The notes under the pieces were generated by a model. That model worked only from the letters and a program-made list of their open reading frames with translations. It did not search any database and was not told the DNA's origin. A stretch of 41,875 nt of DNA. Source: Gemmatimonadota bacterium (GTDB lineage: Bacteria; Gemmatimonadota; Gemmatimonadetes; Longimicrobiales; Gaopeijiaceae). Of the stretch, positions 30,426 through 38,230 are shown piece by piece (position 1 is the first letter of the stretch; the number at the start of each line of letters is the position of its first letter). The position numbers were made by a program, and so were the translations under genes. The DNA is taken from assembly GCA_028874995.1 (NCBI GenBank), contig JAPPGM010000142.1, positions 1,182 to 43,056 of the forward strand. The letters run 5' to 3'.

Positions 30426-31258
30426 GGGTCGGGTTTCTTCATTCGCTCATCAGGAAGGACGAGAAGCTCCTCATCGCCGAGCTGCGCGGGCGCCCGGGCA
30501 TCGAACTCGTCTTCCTGGACGATCGCCGGCTCGTCTTCGATTTCCATGCGCGCCCCGAGGTGGACGTCGTGCTGGAACGCTCCATCAACCACTCGCGCGC
30601 CATGCACGCGCTCCGGCTCTTCGAGGGGGCGGGGACGCCGTGCGTCAACACGTACGAGGTGTCGCGCCGCTGCGGCGACAAGATCCTAACGGCGGCGTCG
30701 CTGGCCGAACAGGGAGTGCCGCAGCCCGAGGCGCGGGTCGCCTTCACCCCGGAGTCCGCGCTGGACGCGATCGAGGAGCTGGGCTATCCGGTGGTGCTCA
30801 AGCCGGCGGTGGGCTCCTGGGGACGCCTGCTCTCGAAGATCAACGACCGCGACGCGGCCGAGACGGTGCTCGAACACAAGTCGATCCTGGGCAGCTACCA
30901 CCACTCGATCTTCTTCGTGCAGAAGTACGTCGCGAAGGGCGGGCGCGACATCCGCAGCTTCGTGGTGGGCGACGAGTGCGTGGCCGCGATCCATCGCACG
31001 TCGGAGCACTGGATCACCAACACCGCCCGGGGTGGCCTCGCCACAAACTGCCCCATGACCCCCGAGCTCGCCGACCTCTCGCTGCGCGCGGCCCAAGCCG
31101 TCGGCGGCGGCGTCCTCGCGGTCGACCTCTTCGAGAGCGCCGACGGCCTCCTGGTCAACGAGGTGAACTACACGATGGAGTTCCGCAACAGCATCGACGT
31201 CACGGGCGTGAACATCCCGGAGCGGATCGTGACCCATCTGGAAGCGGCGGCGCGATGA
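30422..31258 (+). CDS. lysX: LysW ligase, ATP-grasp (LysX/ArgX)
   Basis: LysX uses ATP to attach 2-aminoadipate (LysX) or glutamate (ArgX) to the LysW C-terminal Glu. The ATP-grasp fold is seen in [52 protein letters not shown] and the metal-binding end [21 protein letters not shown]. The stretch [11 protein letters not shown] lies at the substrate end. The length of 278 residues matches the family. Whether it takes aminoadipate, glutamate or both cannot be told from the sequence alone. It overlaps lysW by four bases, and its stop overlaps a 36-codon mini-ORF. Confidence 0.93.
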   Translation: MRVGFLHSLIRKDEKLLIAELRGRPGIELVFLDDRRLVFDFHARPEVDVVLERSINHSRAMHALRLFEGAGTPCVNTYEVSRRCGDKILTAASLAEQGVPQPEARVAFTPESALDAIEELGYPVVLKPAVGSWGRLLSKINDRDAAETVLEHKSILGSYHHSIFFVQKYVAKGGRDIRSFVVGDECVAAIHRTSEHWITNTARGGLATNCPMTPELADLSLRAAQAVGGGVLAVDLFESADGLLVNEVNYTMEFRNSIDVTGVNIPERIVTHLEAAAR

Positions 31259-31365
31259 TCGTCGTGCCCGATCCTTCGCTGGCGCGGACCCCGATCCGCG
31301 TGTTCGTGCCCGCGGGTCCAACCACGATCCGCGCGCGCTGCGTCCGGGGGGGAGTCCGGATATGA
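31255..31365 (+). CDS. 36-residue mini-ORF coupled between lysX and argC
   Basis: ATG 31255 overlaps the lysX stop as ATGA, and the TGA at 31363-31365 overlaps the argC ATG at 31362 in the same way. The frame fills the gap exactly. The product starts [16 protein letters not shown], is basic in its second half and matches nothing recognised. It may encode a peptide, or merely keep ribosomes moving from lysX to argC, since argC has no Shine-Dalgarno of its own apart from GGGGGGAG about ten bases before its start. Existence as a gene is uncertain. Confidence 0.4.
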   Translation: MIVVPDPSLARTPIRVFVPAGPTTIRARCVRGGVRI

Positions 31366-32384
31366 TCCGCGTCTCCATCGCGGGCGCCTCCGGGTACGCC
31401 GGCGGCGAACTCCTGCGCCTCCTCCTCGCCCACCCCGACGCCGAGGTCCACCAGGTCACCTCCGAGCGCCTGGCGGGCAAGTACGCCCACCGCGCCCACC
31501 CCAACCTCCGCACCCTCACCCGCCTCCGCTTCCACGCGCTCGACGAACTCGACGAGTGCGACGTCCTCTTCCTGTGCCTCCCGCACGGCGAGTCCTCACG
31601 CCGCTTCGACGACCTCAGCCGGATCGCCCCCCGAATCATCGACCTCGCCTCCGACTTCCGCCTCACAGACCCCACCCAGTACGAGCGCTTTTACGCCAGC
31701 CCCCACCCGCGCCCCGACCTCCTCGACGATTTCGTCTACGGAATCGCCGAACTCAACCGGGACGCGCTCCGCACCGCGCGCCTGGTCGCCTGCGCGGGCT
31801 GCAACGCCACGGCCTCCATCCTCGCGCTCCACCCCCTCTACCGCGCAGGCGTGGCCGACTCGGCGGTGATCGAGGTCAAGGTCGGATCGAGCGAGGCCGG
31901 CAACCGGTCGACACCCGGCAGCCACCACCCCGAACGCAGCGGCGCGATGCGGTCCTACAAGCCCACCGGACACCGTCACCAGGCCGAGATCCGAGCCGCG
32001 CTCGGCGCCCCGGTCCACTTCTCGGCCACCTCGGTCGAGATGGTGCGCGGGGTCCTCGCCACCTGCCACGTCTTCCTCGACCGCGACCTCGACGACAAGG
32101 CGCTGTGGCGCATCTACCGGGACGCCTACGCGGCCGAGCCGTTCGTGCGCATCGTGAAGGAGCGCGCCGGGATCCACCGCTACCCGGACCCGAATCTCCT
32201 CTCCGGATCCAACTTCTGCGACGTGGGGTTCGAACGCGACCCGCTTGCGCGCCGCGTGGTGGTCATGAGCGCCATCGACAACCTGATGAAGGGTGCGGCC
32301 GGGCAGGCGGTGCAGGCCTTCAACGTCATGCACGGGCTGCCGGAGGCGCGCGGGCTTGAATTCCCGGGCCTGCACCCGGCCTGA
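31362..32384 (+). CDS. argC: N-acetyl-gamma-glutamyl-phosphate reductase-type enzyme (ArgC/LysY)
   Basis: Reduces the acyl phosphate on the LysW-bound substrate to the semialdehyde with NADPH. The Rossmann motif GASGYAGGELLRLL is at the N-terminus. The catalytic Cys is residue 147 in ACAGCNATAS, and the active-site His region is ...GSHHPERS. The terminal VVMSAIDNLMKGAAGQAVQAFN is typical. The 340-residue length suits the LysY/ArgC family. Placement between lysX and lysZ argues that the substrate is LysW-bound rather than N-acetylated. The annotation argC versus lysY cannot be decided from sequence. Confidence 0.93.
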   Translation: MIRVSIAGASGYAGGELLRLLLAHPDAEVHQVTSERLAGKYAHRAHPNLRTLTRLRFHALDELDECDVLFLCLPHGESSRRFDDLSRIAPRIIDLASDFRLTDPTQYERFYASPHPRPDLLDDFVYGIAELNRDALRTARLVACAGCNATASILALHPLYRAGVADSAVIEVKVGSSEAGNRSTPGSHHPERSGAMRSYKPTGHRHQAEIRAALGAPVHFSATSVEMVRGVLATCHVFLDRDLDDKALWRIYRDAYAAEPFVRIVKERAGIHRYPDPNLLSGSNFCDVGFERDPLARRVVVMSAIDNLMKGAAGQAVQAFNVMHGLPEARGLEFPGLHPA

Positions 32385-32417
32385 AGCGATGGGACGCCGG
32401 AGATCGTGCGGGCTCCC

Positions 32418-32447
32418 GCCGCGGTCCGACCGCCGTGCCGCGGTCCG
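32418..32447 (+). repeat. 11-bp direct repeat in the argC-amidotransferase gap
   Basis: GCCGCGGTCCG occurs at 32418-32428 and again at 32437-32447, a 19-base period, in the 76-base gap before the amidotransferase-like gene. Each copy contains the palindrome CCGCGG. It could be a protein-binding site or simple G+C-rich chance sequence. The gap has no obvious ribosome-binding site for the next gene. Confidence 0.35.
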
Positions 32448-32460
32448 CCGCCGCTGACCC

Positions 32461-33111
32461 ATGTGCCGCCTGCTCTGCGTCCGCGGCCGCGCGGGTTTCC
32501 CGATGGACGAACACCTCGCCCCCTTCACCCGAATCGCCAGGGACAGCCGCGAATACCAGGGCCACGGCTGGGGCTGCGCCTGGCTCGAAGACGGCCGCTG
32601 GCGCCTCTACCACAACATCCGCCCCATCTGGGAAGACACCTGGCGCCCGTCCGGCCGCACCACCCTCCTGCTGGCCCACGCCCGCAGCGCCTTTCGCGAC
32701 GAGGGGATCCAGGTCGAGAACAACATGCCCTTCCACGACGGGGAGCGGGTGTTCATCTTCAACGGCGAGCTTCACGGCGTGCGCATCAAGGAGCGCGGAC
32801 GGATCGGGGCCGAAAAGGTGTTCAACTTCGTCAAGCGCTTCGACCGCGGGAACTTCCGCCTCGCCCTGGAGCGCGGCCTGGGCGTCATCCAGCGCCGCAC
32901 CCGCTACGTGCGCGCCATGAACCTGATCGTGGCCGGCGCCTCGCGGCGCATCCACTTCGCGACCGCCTTTCGGGAAGATCCCGGGTACTTTCAGATGCAC
33001 CGCGCGACGCTGGGCGACACCCGCGTGATCAGCTCCGAACCCTATCCGGGACCCTCGCGCGCCACGGCGGCGTGGTCCCCCATCCCCAACGGCACCGTGG
33101 CTACCTTCTGA
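32461..33111 (+). CDS. class II glutamine amidotransferase-like Ntn hydrolase in the lysW operon
   Basis: A 216-residue stand-alone class II (Ntn) amidotransferase domain. Cys2 would become the N-terminal nucleophile after Met removal. His73-Ala-Arg75 (LLAHARSAF) matches the HxR motif whose Arg binds the alpha-carboxylate of glutamine, and Asn101-Gly102 (FNGELHG) is the oxyanion site. The Asp that binds the alpha-amino group (in DTE/DSE motifs of relatives) appears replaced, with IGAEKV at residues 115-120 there. No synthase domain is attached. It sits inside the lysW operon between argC and lysZ. Standard annotation would be 'glutamine amidotransferase'. The context suggests action on a LysW gamma-glutamyl conjugate or local glutamate supply; both are inference. 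Confidence 0.85.
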   Translation: MCRLLCVRGRAGFPMDEHLAPFTRIARDSREYQGHGWGCAWLEDGRWRLYHNIRPIWEDTWRPSGRTTLLLAHARSAFRDEGIQVENNMPFHDGERVFIFNGELHGVRIKERGRIGAEKVFNFVKRFDRGNFRLALERGLGVIQRRTRYVRAMNLIVAGASRRIHFATAFREDPGYFQMHRATLGDTRVISSEPYPGPSRATAAWSPIPNGTVATF

Positions 33112-33147
33112 TACCCTGAATGCCCATCAGCGGACAAAGGCGGACCA

Positions 33148-33939
33148 ATGCTGCTAATCAAGATCGGCGGCGGCGACGCGATCAACCTGGACGGGATCGC
33201 GCGCGACCTCTCCACCGTCGAGGGCCCGAAGGTGATCGTCCACGGAGCCAACGCCTTGCGCGACCGGCTGGCCGAGCGCCTGGGCGTCGAAAAGCGGATC
33301 CTCACCTCGGTCTCCGGCTACACGAGCGTCTACTCCGACCAGGAACTGATCGACGTGATGCTCATGTCGTACGCGGGCCTGAGGAACAAGCGCATCGTGG
33401 AGTCGTTTCAGGCGCACGGGGTCAACGCGGTCGGGCTAACCGGGCTGGACGGCGCGCTGGTCAGGGGCATGCGCAACAGGGGGATCCGCGTGCGAGAGAA
33501 CGGCAAGACGCTCATCAGGCGCGACCTTTCGGGCAAGCCGGTCACGGTGAACCGCAAGCTCCTCGGGCTGCTGCTGGACAACGAGTTCGTTCCGGTGGTG
33601 ACGGTGCCCATCATCGACGAGCGCAACACGGCCGTAAACTCGGAGAACGACGACATCGTGGCGCTGCTGAGCGCGGCGCTCGAACCCGAGCTGGTGGTGC
33701 AGCTCATCGAGGCGCCGGGGTTTCTCGAGGACGAGGGCGACCCGGGGTCGGTCGTGTCCGAAATCCCGCGAGGGGAGCTGGCGCGCCGCGAGCAGGAGGC
33801 GGCCGGACGCATGAAGCGCAAGCTGCTGGCGATCCGGCGGCTGGTGGAGTCCGGGTCGACGAAGGTGGTGATCGCGGATGGCCGCAGCGAACATCCCGTG
33901 GCGGATGTGCTGGCGGGGAAGGGGACCGTGATCGGGTGA
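33148..33939 (+). CDS. lysZ: LysW-substrate kinase (LysZ, ArgB-like)
   Basis: LysZ phosphorylates the distal carboxyl of the LysW-bound aminoadipate or glutamate. The amino-acid kinase fold is visible: LLIKIGGGDAINLDGIARDL at the N-terminus, VIVHGANALRDRLAERLG, VGLTGLDGALVRG, NEFVPVVTVPIIDERNTAVNSENDDIVALLSAAL and the terminal MKRKLLAIRRLVESGSTKVVIADGR. It has 263 residues. The short loop forms are typical of LysZ rather than classical ArgB. The start follows ACAAAGGCGG. The TGA is the first element of an AT-rich repeated spacer before lysJ. Confidence 0.92.
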   Translation: MLLIKIGGGDAINLDGIARDLSTVEGPKVIVHGANALRDRLAERLGVEKRILTSVSGYTSVYSDQELIDVMLMSYAGLRNKRIVESFQAHGVNAVGLTGLDGALVRGMRNRGIRVRENGKTLIRRDLSGKPVTVNRKLLGLLLDNEFVPVVTVPIIDERNTAVNSENDDIVALLSAALEPELVVQLIEAPGFLEDEGDPGSVVSEIPRGELARREQEAAGRMKRKLLAIRRLVESGSTKVVIADGRSEHPVADVLAGKGTVIG

Positions 33940-33983
33940 GTATAAGTATGTTATGAGTATATTATGAGTATGAGCAGGCTTGT
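33936..33983 (+). repeat. AT-rich 11-bp tandem repeat leader before lysJ
   Basis: TTATGAGTATA (33951-33961) and TTATGAGTATG (33962-33972) are tandem copies. A degenerate third (GTGAGTATAAG, 33936-33946) overlaps the lysZ stop. The stretch is strikingly AT-rich for this genome. ATG 33964 opens a seven-codon frame (Met-Ser-Met-Ser-Arg-Leu-Val) that ends at TGA 33985-33987, overlapping the lysJ ATG. No Shine-Dalgarno other than GAGCAGG (33972-33978) precedes lysJ. Confidence 0.6.
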
Positions 33984-35198
33984 ATGAGCAGCCCGGAGAC
34001 GGGGGCCGGGGGAGGAAGCGCGGACCGCGCGGGCGGGGCCGGAGCAAGGTCTGCCCGCGAGGTGGAGCGGCGGTACGCGCTGGAGGTCTACCCCAAGCGC
34101 GACATCACGATCGTGAAGGGGCGGGGGGCGGAGGTGTGGGACGACCGCGGGCGCCGCTACATCGACTGCGTGGCCGGGATCGGCGTGGCGAGCGTCGGTC
34201 ACGCCAACCCGGCGGTGGCCGAAGCGGTCGCCGAGCAGGCGCGAACGCTCGTCACCTGTCCGGGAATCTTCTACAACGACACGCGCGCGCGCCTGCTGGA
34301 GAAGCTGGCCGCGATCGCGCCGGGCGGCCTCTCGCGGGGCTTCCTGTGCAACTCCGGGGCCGAGGCGGTGGAAGCGGCGATCAAGTTCGCGCGGCTCACG
34401 ACCGGGCGCACCGGCATCGTGTCCGCGATGCGCGGCTTCCACGGCCGCACCCTCGGCGCGCTGTCCGCCACGCACAAGGAGGCGTACCGGGACGTATTCA
34501 GACCTCTGGTCCCCGGCTTCTCGTTCGTCCCATTCAACAACCCGGACAAGCTGCGCCACGCGGTCGGCGACGACACCGCGGCCGTGGTGATCGAACCCGT
34601 GCAGGGCGAAGGCGGGATCCGGCCCGCCAGCGCGGAGTTCCTGGAGACGGCGCGGGAAGTATGCGGCCGGACGGGTACGCTGCTGGTCTTCGACGAGATC
34701 CAGACGGGGTTCTGCCGTACGGGGCGCATGTTCGCCTGTGAGCGCTACGGTGTGGTTCCGGACATGCTCTGCCTGGCCAAGGCAATTGCCGGGGGCGTGC
34801 CGTTGGGAGCGGTCATGGCCGACGACCGCATCCGGATACCCCCCGGCAAACACGGGACGACATACGGAGGCAACCCGCTCGCGTGTGCAGCGGCGCTGGC
34901 CGCGATCGGCTTCATGGAGCAGGAGCGGCTCGCTGAACGCGCCGAGGTGCTCGGCGCTCGCTTTCGCGAACGCTTCGAGATGGCCATGCCGAAGCGGGTG
35001 CGGGCGGTGCGCCAGGTCGGCCTGATGATCGGCGTGGAGTTGAAGGAACGAGTCCGCCTCCACATCGATGCCCTTGGCGCGGCGGGGGTGCTCACGCTGC
35101 CGGCGGGAACGACGGTGATCCGGGTGCTGCCGCCGCTGGTGATCACCGAGGAGCAGATCGACGAGGTGGTGGAGGTGATGGTGCGGGTGCTAAACTGA
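33984..35198 (+). CDS. lysJ: LysW-semialdehyde aminotransferase (LysJ/ArgD)
   Basis: A class III PLP aminotransferase that converts the LysW-bound semialdehyde to LysW-lysine or LysW-ornithine using glutamate. The PLP Lys is residue 266 ([14 protein letters not shown]), with Asp237 in [13 protein letters not shown] and the phosphate-binding [27 protein letters not shown] and [15 protein letters not shown] are also typical of the LysJ/ArgD group. It has 404 residues, about 20 more than usual at a Gly/Ala-rich N-terminus. ATG 33984 overlaps the stop of a tiny leader frame. The hydrolase that would free the product (LysK) is not encoded downstream in this window. Confidence 0.93.
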   Translation: MSSPETGAGGGSADRAGGAGARSAREVERRYALEVYPKRDITIVKGRGAEVWDDRGRRYIDCVAGIGVASVGHANPAVAEAVAEQARTLVTCPGIFYNDTRARLLEKLAAIAPGGLSRGFLCNSGAEAVEAAIKFARLTTGRTGIVSAMRGFHGRTLGALSATHKEAYRDVFRPLVPGFSFVPFNNPDKLRHAVGDDTAAVVIEPVQGEGGIRPASAEFLETAREVCGRTGTLLVFDEIQTGFCRTGRMFACERYGVVPDMLCLAKAIAGGVPLGAVMADDRIRIPPGKHGTTYGGNPLACAAALAAIGFMEQERLAERAEVLGARFRERFEMAMPKRVRAVRQVGLMIGVELKERVRLHIDALGAAGVLTLPAGTTVIRVLPPLVITEEQIDEVVEVMVRVLN

Positions 35199-35221
35199 GC
35201 GGGGACGCAGAGGTGGGTTGA

Positions 35222-35407
35222 CTCCTGGACGCTCCGGGCAATGTTCTTCTCCCCGGCGCGGTGACCGGACTGCCCAAGGACTCGGTCGCCAACGTCACGC
35301 AGATCGTGACGCTGGACGAGGACTTGCTCGATGGCCGAACCGGCAGGATTCCACGCGGACTGATGCGCCGCGTCGAATCGGGCCTCAGGTTGGTACTGGA
35401 TCTGTAG
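35222..35407 (+). pseudogene. C-terminal remnant of a MazF/PemK-family toxin
   Basis: The frame reads LLDAPGNVLLPG, TGLPKDSVANVTQIVTLDEDLL and ends with RRVESGLRLVLDL before TAG. This is the C-terminal half of a MazF/PemK ribonuclease toxin, recognised from the GLPKDSVANVxQIVTLD block and the GLRLVLxL end. An in-frame TGA (35219-35221) lies directly upstream, and only 23 bases separate the fragment from the lysJ stop. The N-terminal half (about 50 residues) and any antitoxin gene are therefore missing. No start codon with a ribosome-binding site exists. The remainder of the 35199-35457 gap shows nothing else. Confidence 0.75.
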
Positions 35408-35457
35408 ATCCGAATGACAATCGAGCAGGACGTGTGACGAAGGCAGAAAGGTCAACA

Positions 35458-36099
35458 ATGAGAAACGGTTTTCCGACATCGGTCATGGCTATCGTCCTCG
35501 CCCTCGCGTTCGCCGGGGTGGGCGCCTGCGGAGGCTCGCCCGAAGAGGCGGCGGACTCCGGGGGCGCCGAACAGGGCGAGCAACTCGAAACCGGGGAACG
35601 AGTGGAAGGGGGCGCCGGGGAAAGTGCCGAAGAGGGAGAGGCTGGTGAACATGCCGGGGGCGGCGAACGCGGTGAGCACGATGAGGGTGGAGAGCGCGGC
35701 GAGGGCGAACACGGCGAAGGTGGCGAGGGTGGGGAGCACGCGGAAGGCGGCGAGCACGCCGAGGGTGACGAGCATGGTGAAGGTGGCGGGGAGGGTGAGG
35801 AATCGGGCGAGTACATCGGCCGCGCGGACAGTTGGGACGCCACGCGGCGCGGGATCCGGCTGAGGCTCGCCTTCGATGCCGAACGCGACGCCTTCGTTGG
35901 CACGGTCGAGAACACGACGGAAGGGACCGTGTGCGCCGTTCGGGTGGAAGTCCACCTGGCGGGTGGCCCCGAACTCGGGCCAACGGAGCGCCGGGATCTG
36001 GGGCCCGGCGAGTCGGTCGCCGTGGAGCTTTCCGCGGGTGATGAGGACTTCGAGAGCTGGACCGCCCACCCCGAGACCTCGGCCTGTGGGACCGAGTGA
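35458..36099 (+). CDS. lipoprotein with Glu/Gly/His-rich repeats
   Basis: Function not recognised. The 213-residue product has a signal peptide (PTSVMAIVLALAFAGVGAC) with lipobox GVGAC, Cys24. Residues about 30-117 are low-complexity, dominated by Glu, Gly and His, with loose repeats of GEHxEGG (for example GEHAEGGEHAEGDEHGEGG). From about residue 118 a compact beta-rich domain follows (YIGRADSWDATRRGIRLRL to the end), with VTVENTT-like phrasing GTVENTTEGTVCAVRVEVHL and two Cys that could pair. A metal-binding linker is possible given the His content. ATG 35458 follows AGGCAGAAAGG. Confidence 0.8.
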   Translation: MRNGFPTSVMAIVLALAFAGVGACGGSPEEAADSGGAEQGEQLETGERVEGGAGESAEEGEAGEHAGGGERGEHDEGGERGEGEHGEGGEGGEHAEGGEHAEGDEHGEGGGEGEESGEYIGRADSWDATRRGIRLRLAFDAERDAFVGTVENTTEGTVCAVRVEVHLAGGPELGPTERRDLGPGESVAVELSAGDEDFESWTAHPETSACGTE

Positions 36100-36148
36100 C
36101 GATGGGCCGAAACGAATAGACGGGACCGCCTGAAAACCGGACAGGGGC

Positions 36149-38230
36149 TCAGCCCGACGTACCCGCGTCCCCGCCGCCAGGTTGCTCCATCGCCCCCAGC
36201 GCGAAGAGCGGGGCCCAGCTCTGGAAGCGCTGACCGCATCCTTCGCCCGTGCGGGCATCGAAGTTCTCGCGGCACATGCCCGTGCGGCGATGGTCGGCGA
36301 GGAACATCCGCGCGCCCTTCCAGGCCAGGTCGCGGGCGAGGTCGTCGAAGCCGTAGCGGCGCAGTCCCTGCAGGACCAGGTAGTTCATTGGCGGCCAGAT
36401 CGAGCCGCGCCAGTACTGCTGGTCTTCGAAGGCGGGGTCGTCGCGCGGGATGGTGGGGAGCATGTGGTCGCCCCCGAAGCGGGCGGGATCGCGCAGGGTC
36501 TCGATCATGCGGCGGGCGCGCCGGGGTGAAGGGACGCCGGCGATCAGGGGCAGGAAGTTCGATGCGGCGACCCGTGGCGACGGGCCGGAGGGGAGTTCGT
36601 CCAGGTAGAGACCGGCCGGCTCCGACCAGAGGACCCGGTTGATGGTGGCGACCAGCCGGCGGTAGTCGCGGTCCAGCCGCCGGGCGGTGGCGTCGTCTCC
36701 GAGGATGCGAGCGATACGCGCCAGGCATTCGAGGTCCAGGGCGCGGTAGCTGCCCAGGTCGACGGCCGACATGGCGAGTATCTGCCTTTCCGGATCCCAC
36801 TCGGCCTCGTCCCAGAGGGGGAGGTCGTCCTGGCCCGACTCCCAGGCGGCGCGCTGGTGGCCGCCGGCGCCCTCCTCCCACGGGGGGACGCGGCCGGGGC
36901 CGGGCACAAGGTCGGTGTCGGAGCCCCACGCGAGGAGTCCCGGGGTGAGGCCCTCACGGCGCGGCCGTCCGTCCTTGTCCGCCACCCACCAGTCGCACCA
37001 CCCGAGGAGGCCGCGATAGGCGCCGGCGAGGGCGGTGGGGTCGGGGTGGAGGCGGTACAGCTTCAGGGCCGCGAAGGAGCCGATGGGAGGCTGGGAGCGG
37101 TCGGGGGTGCCGCCGTGGCGGCTGCGCCAGTTGGGAATGTTGCCGTTCGGGTAACGGGACTCGATGCCGGCCAGGAGCGTGGACCAGGCGAGCTCGCCGG
37201 AGACGGTGGCCAGCAGGAGGGCGTTGAAGAAGGTGTCCCAGCCGAAGACGGTCCAGTCGTCGGGATCGGGATCGGGGTCGGGAGACCTGGGGACCGGCGG
37301 TCCAGGGATCGTGGAGGTGGTGAGTGCGGTGGACACCGTGGCGGTTTCGGCGCCCGCCGCGGCTTGCCGATCCTCTCGGGACCTGCCGTCCCCCTTCGGT
37401 CTCGGAAAGATCCAGCGCCGGCCCGCAGGGGTGTAGAGCCTGCCGGTTCCGGGTTGCAGCAGGACCATCCACATCAGGTTGTCGGTGATGCTCTCCACCA
37501 GCCCCGCGGCGGCTCCCGGGACGCTCGGGCGCCGCAACCTCCACTCCGCACGCGCCTCGTCGATCCAGCGGTCCGCCCCGTCGACGAGTCCGGCGGCCTC
37601 AACCCCCACCCCCACCCCACCCCACGCGGCCACCATCACCACGCATCGCTCCCCCCCCTCCTCGACATCGAGGCACCTCGCCACCTCACCCGGCGACGAC
37701 CCCGTCGCCCGGCACGACGTCGTCCCCTCCGAGAACGCGGCCACGATCTCCACGCCACTCTCCGGATCGCCCCGCCACCCCGCCACGCCGCCCCCGGTCA
37801 CCGCCCCGGCACCCCCGCCCACCTCCGCCCGCCAACCCGCGCACCCCTCTCCCTCCCCATCCCCCCCCACCTCCACCCACCCCCTCTCCCACCCCCACGG
37901 CGCGTCCCCGATCACCTCCAGACGGCCCGGCGCCCTCACCGACGCGCGCAGCGCCACCGCGTCCCCCCGGCGCGACCACTCCAGGATCAGGGTTGCGGCC
38001 GACGGCGCGGAAGACGGCGACGGCTCCACGCCGAGGTCGAACTCGACCCGCGCATACGAGCCGTCGGGCGCGTGGGGGCCCACGCGCGAGACCATCCAGT
38101 ACCAGTCATCCCGGTCGCGGCGGCGTCCCCGCGGATCGGTAAAGGCGAGCCGTACGCCGATCCCGTCGTCCGGTCCCGCGGCGAAGACCAGGCCGGCCCA
38201 GCGGCTGGCTTCGAGGGCGCCGACGAGCAT
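36149..38230 (-). CDS. GH63-like glycoside hydrolase (six-hairpin alpha/alpha barrel)
   Basis: A 693-residue putative glycosidase. The N-terminal 200 residues look like a beta-sandwich domain. The catalytic barrel is marked by WTVFGWDTFFNALLLATVSGE, YPNGNIPNWRS, PPIGSFAALKLY, YWRGSIWPPMNYLVLQGLRRYGF and CRENFDARTGEGCGQRFQSWA. These match the mannosylglycerate-hydrolase/GH63 group, in which Asp of the WDTFF region and Glu of the late ENF motif are the likely acid and base. The substrate, an alpha-glucoside or alpha-mannoside, is not readable. No signal peptide is visible from ATG 38230. GTG 38257 is an alternative start, and a much longer ATG 38428 would overlap the divergent gene. A Pro/Asp repeat and very G-rich coding stretches lie in the middle. 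Confidence 0.8.
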   Translation of the reverse strand: MLVGALEASRWAGLVFAAGPDDGIGVRLAFTDPRGRRRDRDDWYWMVSRVGPHAPDGSYARVEFDLGVEPSPSSAPSAATLILEWSRRGDAVALRASVRAPGRLEVIGDAPWGWERGWVEVGGDGEGEGCAGWRAEVGGGAGAVTGGGVAGWRGDPESGVEIVAAFSEGTTSCRATGSSPGEVARCLDVEEGGERCVVMVAAWGGVGVGVEAAGLVDGADRWIDEARAEWRLRRPSVPGAAAGLVESITDNLMWMVLLQPGTGRLYTPAGRRWIFPRPKGDGRSREDRQAAAGAETATVSTALTTSTIPGPPVPRSPDPDPDPDDWTVFGWDTFFNALLLATVSGELAWSTLLAGIESRYPNGNIPNWRSRHGGTPDRSQPPIGSFAALKLYRLHPDPTALAGAYRGLLGWCDWWVADKDGRPRREGLTPGLLAWGSDTDLVPGPGRVPPWEEGAGGHQRAAWESGQDDLPLWDEAEWDPERQILAMSAVDLGSYRALDLECLARIARILGDDATARRLDRDYRRLVATINRVLWSEPAGLYLDELPSGPSPRVAASNFLPLIAGVPSPRRARRMIETLRDPARFGGDHMLPTIPRDDPAFEDQQYWRGSIWPPMNYLVLQGLRRYGFDDLARDLAWKGARMFLADHRRTGMCRENFDARTGEGCGQRFQSWAPLFALGAMEQPGGGDAGTSG
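37603..37623 (-). other. G-quadruplex motif inside the GH63-like gene
   Basis: On the minus (coding) strand four G-runs of four or five bases are separated by single Ts: TGGGGTGGGGTGGGGGTGGG and onward (complement of 37603-37623). Single-base loops give the most stable parallel quadruplex type. The encoded residues are Gly/Val-rich (AWGGVGVGVE). A second, longer cluster lies at 37843-37897 with at least eight C-runs on the plus strand. Confidence 0.6.
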
